Source of the DNA: UBA1723 sp045641625
GTDB lineage: Bacteria > Bacteroidota > Bacteroidia > Bacteroidales > Paludibacteraceae
Direction: 5' to 3'
DNA: 64,000 nucleotides
Assembly (NCBI GenBank): GCA_045641625.1
Contig: JAZUHH010000017.1
Location: 62,001-126,000, forward strand
Below, in pieces: positions 59,960-64,000 of the stretch (position 1 is its first letter; each line of letters begins with the position of its first letter). A program made the translations under genes and the position numbers. The notes under the pieces were generated by a model. That model was not told the origin of the DNA, searched no databases, and was given only the letters and a program-made list of their open reading frames with translations.

Positions 59960-60790
59960 CTATTTCTCCTTCCATAAAGAAGTGGTCAACCTATTTTCTT
60001 TACTATAAAGCATTAGTGAGTTCTTACCGATAAAATACTCATATTCCTTAGAACCCTCTTCATTATCTGACGAACAAATGATATGATCATCCTTAAACGA
60101 ATAAGTCATAGAATAACTCTCGGAATTATTAGTCATTATATCTGTTTTTGTTAATTCCAGAACTCCGCCCTCTTTGAAGTCATAAGTCAAGGTAACCATT
60201 CCCAATAAAGACAAATTCCATCGTCCTATGACACTCTTCCCATAATTCAAGTCTTCAGAAGCTCCTTGAGTTCCTTCTTTAACCAAAACAAAACCAACAC
60301 CAAAAGGGAAAAACACAAGCTCCTCTAATGATTGATTGGATTCTACCAAAGCCTTGTTGCCTTTTTTTGAAAAGGAAATAAGCAGACTGTCTATAGCAAA
60401 TCTATCTCTGTCTTCCTTATCGAAAGTCTTCTTAGAAAGCTCTAATGTCTTCTTTATGCTCTTTTCAAAAGAATCCACCAACTTCTTGTCTCTCTTCAAC
60501 AGCAATTTATCATCCTTGAATGTATAGGTACCATAAACTGATTCATTGCAGTAAAATTTTCCGTTAGCCTTGAACTGAATCTGCTTTGCATTACCAAGAA
60601 CGCCGAAAATAAGGTCAGCCTTATATTCACTAGATGCATACTCGTCAGCAATCAAACTAAAGAACTGCTCCAAAGCCTGCTCCTCCAACATTGACTCGCT
60701 TAGGTTTTGCACGCGCCAAGTTCCGACTATGTCAGCAGCAAAAGAAACTGAACAGATCAATAGGGACAATAGGGATGTTAAAATTTTCAT
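59960..60790 (-). CDS. Secreted lipocalin-like protein of unknown function
   Basis: A 276-residue protein with a signal peptide (about 1-18, ending SVSFAA). It contains two related beta-rich units, each beginning with a GTW/GRW motif (IVGTWRVQNLS near residue 20, VIGRWNLSLLGM near 188) and each containing a YxF-K-D-D element. A helical, Lys-rich segment (about 105-160) separates them. The duplication suggests two lipocalin-like or DUF4923-like barrels, but I am not sure of the family. It is monocistronic between the fabF terminator and dnaB. Confidence 0.6.
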   Translation of the reverse strand: MKILTSLLSLLICSVSFAADIVGTWRVQNLSESMLEEQALEQFFSLIADEYASSEYKADLIFGVLGNAKQIQFKANGKFYCNESVYGTYTFKDDKLLLKRDKKLVDSFEKSIKKTLELSKKTFDKEDRDRFAIDSLLISFSKKGNKALVESNQSLEELVFFPFGVGFVLVKEGTQGASEDLNYGKSVIGRWNLSLLGMVTLTYDFKEGGVLELTKTDIMTNNSESYSMTYSFKDDHIICSSDNEEGSKEYEYFIGKNSLMLYSKENRLTTSLWKEK

Positions 60791-60809
60791 ATCAAATCAT
60801 TTTTATAAA

Positions 60810-60838
60810 TAAGGGCAAGCCAAACTGGCCTGCCCTTA
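60810..60838 (-). terminator. Terminator of fabH-fabK-fabF
   Basis: The stem TAAGGGCA/TGCCCTTA (60810-60817 with 60831-60838) continues inward with GCC/GGC after one mismatch. On the minus strand it is followed by TTTATAAAAATG. It lies 21 bases after the fabF stop. Confidence 0.8.
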
Positions 60839-60859
60839 TACACCTACCTTAAATAAAAA

Positions 60860-62101
60860 TTAGATCTTTCTCAAAGCAACGCAACCGTTGTGACCACCAA
60901 ATCCAAGTGATGTAGAGAATGCGATATTAACATCAGCCTTAACTGCAACATTTGGAGTATAATTAAGATCACAATCAGGATCAGCTTCCTTTAGGTTGAT
61001 TGTTGGAGGAACTATTCCGTTCTTCAAAGTAAGAGCAGAAACGATCAACTCCAATGCACCGGCAGCACCAAGACAATGTCCCATCATAGACTTGCTTGAA
61101 GAGATGTGAGCCTTGCGAGCAGCCTCATCACCAAGAGCAAGCTTGAACGCAGCAGTCTCGCCCTTATCGTTTAGAGGTGTTCCAGTACCGTGAGCGTTGA
61201 TGTATAAACAATCCTTAGCAGCATCGAAGTTAGACTCCTCAAGAGCAAGCTTGATAGCCTTGCTAGCAGGAACTCCGTCTGGTTTAGGAGCTGTATAGTG
61301 ATATGCATCGCAAGTATTACCATAACCTGTAACCTCAGCGTAAATCTTAGCACCACGAGCTTTTGCATGCTCATACTCCTCAAGGATAAGGATACCACAA
61401 CCCTCACCCATTACAAATCCTGCACGACGCTTATCGAATGGAAGAGAAGCCTCATTAGGATCAGTAGCCTTTGAAAGAGCCTTAGAGTTCGCGAAACCAC
61501 CGATTGCAAGAGGATTGATAGCAGCCTCACTACCGCCGGCAACGATTGCGTCTGCATAACCGTGCTTGATAGCATGGAAAGCCTCACCAACTGCATGAGT
61601 AGAAGTTGCACAAGCTGTTACGACTGGAATACATGGGCCCTCTAGATGGTGAGCGATAGCAACCTGTCCAGATGCCATGTTAGCGATAAGCATTGGGATA
61701 AATAGAGGAGAAATACGATTCATACCCTCGTTGATAAGTTTCTCGCACTCTGCAGTAAACACATGCATGCCACCAATACCGGAACCGATATATGTTCCGA
61801 AACGATCTGCAGCGATGTTCTCACCGCTCACCAAACCAGAATCAGAAATTGCCTGGTTAGCAGCTGCAAGAGCGAACTGAGCAAAACGGTCAGACTTACG
61901 AGCCATACCCTTATCTACACCAAAATCCTCAGCCTTAAAATCCTTAACTTCAGCGGCTAGCTTAACCGGGTGGTCACCTGTCTCGTACTGAGTAATAGCA
62001 CCGATACCACATACACCCTTTGTCAAACTCTCCCAATATGCGTCTATATTGTTACCGATAGGCGAGATAACGCCCATACCTGTAATTACGACTCTTTTCA
62101 T
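60860..62101 (-). CDS. fabF: 3-oxoacyl-[acyl-carrier-protein] synthase II
   Basis: Condensing enzyme that elongates acyl-ACP with malonyl-ACP. The 413-residue protein has the nucleophile Cys164 in VTACATSTHAVGEA. The catalytic His residues are in NAHGTGTPLND and SMMGHCLGAAG, and the C-terminus SLGFGGHNGCVALRK is the FabF signature. Length is canonical. It is third in the order fabH-fabK-fabF, 26 bases after fabK, with a terminator downstream. No acpP gene is adjacent. Confidence 0.96.
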   Translation of the reverse strand: MKRVVITGMGVISPIGNNIDAYWESLTKGVCGIGAITQYETGDHPVKLAAEVKDFKAEDFGVDKGMARKSDRFAQFALAAANQAISDSGLVSGENIAADRFGTYIGSGIGGMHVFTAECEKLINEGMNRISPLFIPMLIANMASGQVAIAHHLEGPCIPVVTACATSTHAVGEAFHAIKHGYADAIVAGGSEAAINPLAIGGFANSKALSKATDPNEASLPFDKRRAGFVMGEGCGILILEEYEHAKARGAKIYAEVTGYGNTCDAYHYTAPKPDGVPASKAIKLALEESNFDAAKDCLYINAHGTGTPLNDKGETAAFKLALGDEAARKAHISSSKSMMGHCLGAAGALELIVSALTLKNGIVPPTINLKEADPDCDLNYTPNVAVKADVNIAFSTSLGFGGHNGCVALRKI

Positions 62102-62127
62102 TTTATTGTTAATTATCCTATAATAAA

Positions 62128-63072
62128 CTAAGCAAGACGACTGCTTGCTGCCTTTAGTAGCTCCTCACACTTGCTTGCCATACCCTCAACGATGTCCTTG
62201 CAAGACTTCTTCTCGTTGACCATACCTGCAATTTCTCCTGCCATGAAGCTTCCCTCCTTTAGGTTACCGTCCTTAACAGCTTTGCGAAGAGAACCGGCAC
62301 CGAAAGCAAGCAACTCCTCTGAAGTTACGTTAGGATCGTTCTCCATCTTTGCAAAATTCTTAGAGAATGGAGTACGAACTGTACGAACTGGATGACCAAG
62401 CTTCTTACCTGTAACGATAGTATCGTTATCACCAGCTTTCAACACCTTCTCCTTATATACCTCATGAACTGTACACTCGTCAGCAACCAAGAAACATGTT
62501 CCGCACTGAACAGCCTCAGCACCCAACATGAAAGCTGCAGCCATACCACGACCGTCACCAATACCACCGGCAGCGATAACAGGAACGTTGACAGCATCAA
62601 TGATCTGAGGAACAAGAGGCAATGTGTTAGCCTCGCCTGTGTGTCCACCACTCTCAGCACCCTCGGCGATGATAGCGTCAACACCCATTCTCTCGATACG
62701 GACAGCAAGTGCAACACTTGCCACAACAGGCATAACCTTGATACCAGCAGCCTTCCACATCTCCATGAATGGAGCAGGAGAACCGGCACCTGTAGTCAAA
62801 ATCTTTACACCTTCCTCGACAACAATCTGTGCAATCTTCTCAACCTCCGGAGCCTGCAACATGATATTGACACCGAAAGGCTTGTCTGTCAACTTCTTGC
62901 ACTTCTGAATCTCAGCACGAACGATATCAGGAGGACAAGCACCAGTAATGATACCCAAACCACCTGCGTTACTAACTGCTGCAGCCAAACTTGCGTCAGC
63001 TACCCATGCCATACCACCCTGAATAATTGGGTATTTAATGCCCAATAGGTCGCAAATCTTACTCTTTATCAT
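62128..63072 (-). CDS. fabK: Enoyl-[acyl-carrier-protein] reductase II, FabK-like
   Basis: An FMN-dependent TIM-barrel reductase of the nitronate monooxygenase/FabK superfamily, 314 residues. It shows PIIQGGMAWVADASLAAAVSNAGGLG at the N-terminus. The catalytic-His loop is AEGAESGGHTGE, with phosphate-binding AAGGIGDGRGMAAAF and AVQCGTCFLVADEC. The sequence and its position between fabH and fabF support FabK (enoyl-ACP reduction) over nitronate oxidation. It is 20 bases after fabH. Confidence 0.88.
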   Translation of the reverse strand: MIKSKICDLLGIKYPIIQGGMAWVADASLAAAVSNAGGLGIITGACPPDIVRAEIQKCKKLTDKPFGVNIMLQAPEVEKIAQIVVEEGVKILTTGAGSPAPFMEMWKAAGIKVMPVVASVALAVRIERMGVDAIIAEGAESGGHTGEANTLPLVPQIIDAVNVPVIAAGGIGDGRGMAAAFMLGAEAVQCGTCFLVADECTVHEVYKEKVLKAGDNDTIVTGKKLGHPVRTVRTPFSKNFAKMENDPNVTSEELLAFGAGSLRKAVKDGNLKEGSFMAGEIAGMVNEKKSCKDIVEGMASKCEELLKAASSRLA

Positions 63073-63092
63073 GATCCTTTATTACTTTCGTT

Positions 63093-64000
63093 TTAAATAT
63101 TCCACTTAATTACACAAGCGGCAGTCTCGAAACCGGCACCGAAGGCGCTCATTACGAGAACATCACCCTTTGCCAACTTACCTTCGCGGTTCAAGCGGTC
63201 AAGCAAGATAGGAATACAAGCTGATGAAGTGTTACCTGTATAATCTATAGTTGTAGGGAATTTTTCTTTAGGCTCTCCAAGGAAATGCTGAATAGCGTCA
63301 ACAATTCTGATGTTTGCCTGGTGAAGAATGAAATACTTAACTTCTTCAGAAGTAATGTTAGCCTCCTTCATCACAGCCTTGATGTCCTCCTGAGAGTTAG
63401 ACACGGCCATTTTGAAGACTTCGCGACCATTCATTACTAGTGGCACATCCTTAGTCTCCTCCTTCTGGAATGGATGCTGCTCCATTGCACGCTTGCTGTA
63501 CAAAACCTCATAGGCTGAAGTTGTAGTTGTGCGCATGCTCATTACATCGTCGCTCTCGTTGCTAAAAATCACTGCTCCCGCTCCGTCTCCGAATAGGACA
63601 CATGTACTTCTGTCTTGCCAAGATGGAATACGTGACGGCTCCTCAGCAGCAACAACCATAACCTTCTTTGCAACACCAGAAGCGATGAAGGAATTAGCGA
63701 TCTGCATACCATATAGGAAACCACTACATGCAGCATTGATGTCGATACATGGACATTTAGCACCGATCTGGCCCTGTAGAATACAACCTAGGCCAGGAGT
63801 GATAAACTCGTTCACTGTATTCGAACAGATGATGTAGTCCAACTCCTCTGCAGCAATACCTGCATTGTCCAAAGCTTTCATACAAGCCTCAACACCTATT
63901 TCTGTCAAGTCTTGCTCCGAAAGAAGATGTCTGCGCTTAATACCGGTGCGAGATGATATCCACTCGTCATCAGTGTCCATTATCTGCGAAAGCATGTCAT
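63093..64000 (-). CDS. fabH: 3-oxoacyl-[acyl-carrier-protein] synthase III (5' partial)
   Basis: Starts fatty-acid synthesis by condensing acetyl-CoA with malonyl-ACP. The catalytic triad is visible as Cys in DINAACSGFL, His in YFILHQANIRIVDA and Asn in DYTGNTSSACIP. DTDDEWISSRTGIKRR matches the N-terminal region of the family. About 20-25 residues are missing because the frame stays open past the window edge; the Met at 63995 is internal, not the start. It is the first visible gene of fabH-fabK-fabF. Confidence 0.95.
   Translation of the reverse strand, partial: DMLSQIMDTDDEWISSRTGIKRRHLLSEQDLTEIGVEACMKALDNAGIAAEELDYIICSNTVNEFITPGLGCILQGQIGAKCPCIDINAACSGFLYGMQIANSFIASGVAKKVMVVAAEEPSRIPSWQDRSTCVLFGDGAGAVIFSNESDDVMSMRTTTTSAYEVLYSKRAMEQHPFQKEETKDVPLVMNGREVFKMAVSNSQEDIKAVMKEANITSEEVKYFILHQANIRIVDAIQHFLGEPKEKFPTTIDYTGNTSSACIPILLDRLNREGKLAKGDVLVMSAFGAGFETAACVIKWNI

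Overview
The window is a stretch of core chromosome from a member of the Bacteroidota, most likely the order Bacteroidales. The evidence is the gene content (SusC/SusD pair with a surface glycan-binding lipoprotein, DUF3127 protein, FadL/OmpA porins, LptF/G permease), the weak Shine-Dalgarno context, and at least sixteen well-placed copies of the Bacteroidota -7 promoter box TAnnTTTG. Two proteins carry type IX secretion (T9SS) C-terminal signals, one of type A and one of type B. This argues for a T9SS-positive lineage (Prevotella/Paludibacter-like rather than Bacteroides proper). No insertion sequence, prophage, CRISPR array, rRNA operon or integrase was seen.

Layout. 1-2.9 kb: end of an unknown gene, then proC-proB-fabG. 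2.9-4.5 kb: a divergent leucyl/phenylalanyl-tRNA-protein-transferase-like gene converging on nth over a shared terminator. 4.5-8.6 kb (minus): a histidine operon hisG-hisD-hisC followed by a DUF3127 protein with an SSB-like C-terminal tip. It is preceded by a 15-codon leader peptide with six consecutive His codons and a complete 1:2/2:3/3:4 attenuator, the most striking regulatory element in the window. 8.7-15.6 kb (minus): a small polysaccharide-uptake locus susC-susD-SGBP with no enzyme of its own. 16.2-23.3 kb (minus): a flippase, then exbB-exbD-tonB-DJ-1, then lptF/G-ribBA. 23.5-30.8 kb (minus): one giant gene (2451 codons) encoding a secreted seven-blade RCC1 propeller followed by many Ig-like modules and a T9SS type B domain. 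31-35.8 kb (minus): ung, and a three-gene unit of LMW phosphatase, polytopic membrane protein and CxxCH-containing beta-propeller protein. 36-37.7 kb: two small lipoproteins flanking tRNA-Leu(CAA). 38.1-40.8 kb (minus): lysR-aspT-like transporter. 41.5-43.6 kb: a secreted GH30-type glycosidase with CBM and T9SS type A tail. 43.6-50.6 kb (minus): Pif1-like helicase, lipid A acyltransferase, OmpA protein, FadL porin. 50.8-59.9 kb (plus): metal permease with fused HMA domain, an Lrp regulator, a three-domain MMPL/acyltransferase/methyltransferase fusion, folC, dnaB. 60-64 kb (minus): a secreted unknown protein and fabH-fabK-fabF (fabH runs off the end).

How it fits together. ExbB-ExbD-TonB would energise SusC-type receptors such as the one encoded here. 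The susC and exbB promoters share an identical 14-base core. The GH30 enzyme and the giant RCC1 protein are T9SS cargo that would act at or beyond the cell surface. The his leader should let uncharged tRNA-His control hisGDC and, by read-through, the DUF3127 gene. Several track-style starts were corrected by sequence context: ribBA, the LMW phosphatase, lpxL and ompA all have an internal ATG that is better than an upstream TTG. The flippase has a TTG start and the trifunctional fusion a GTG start.
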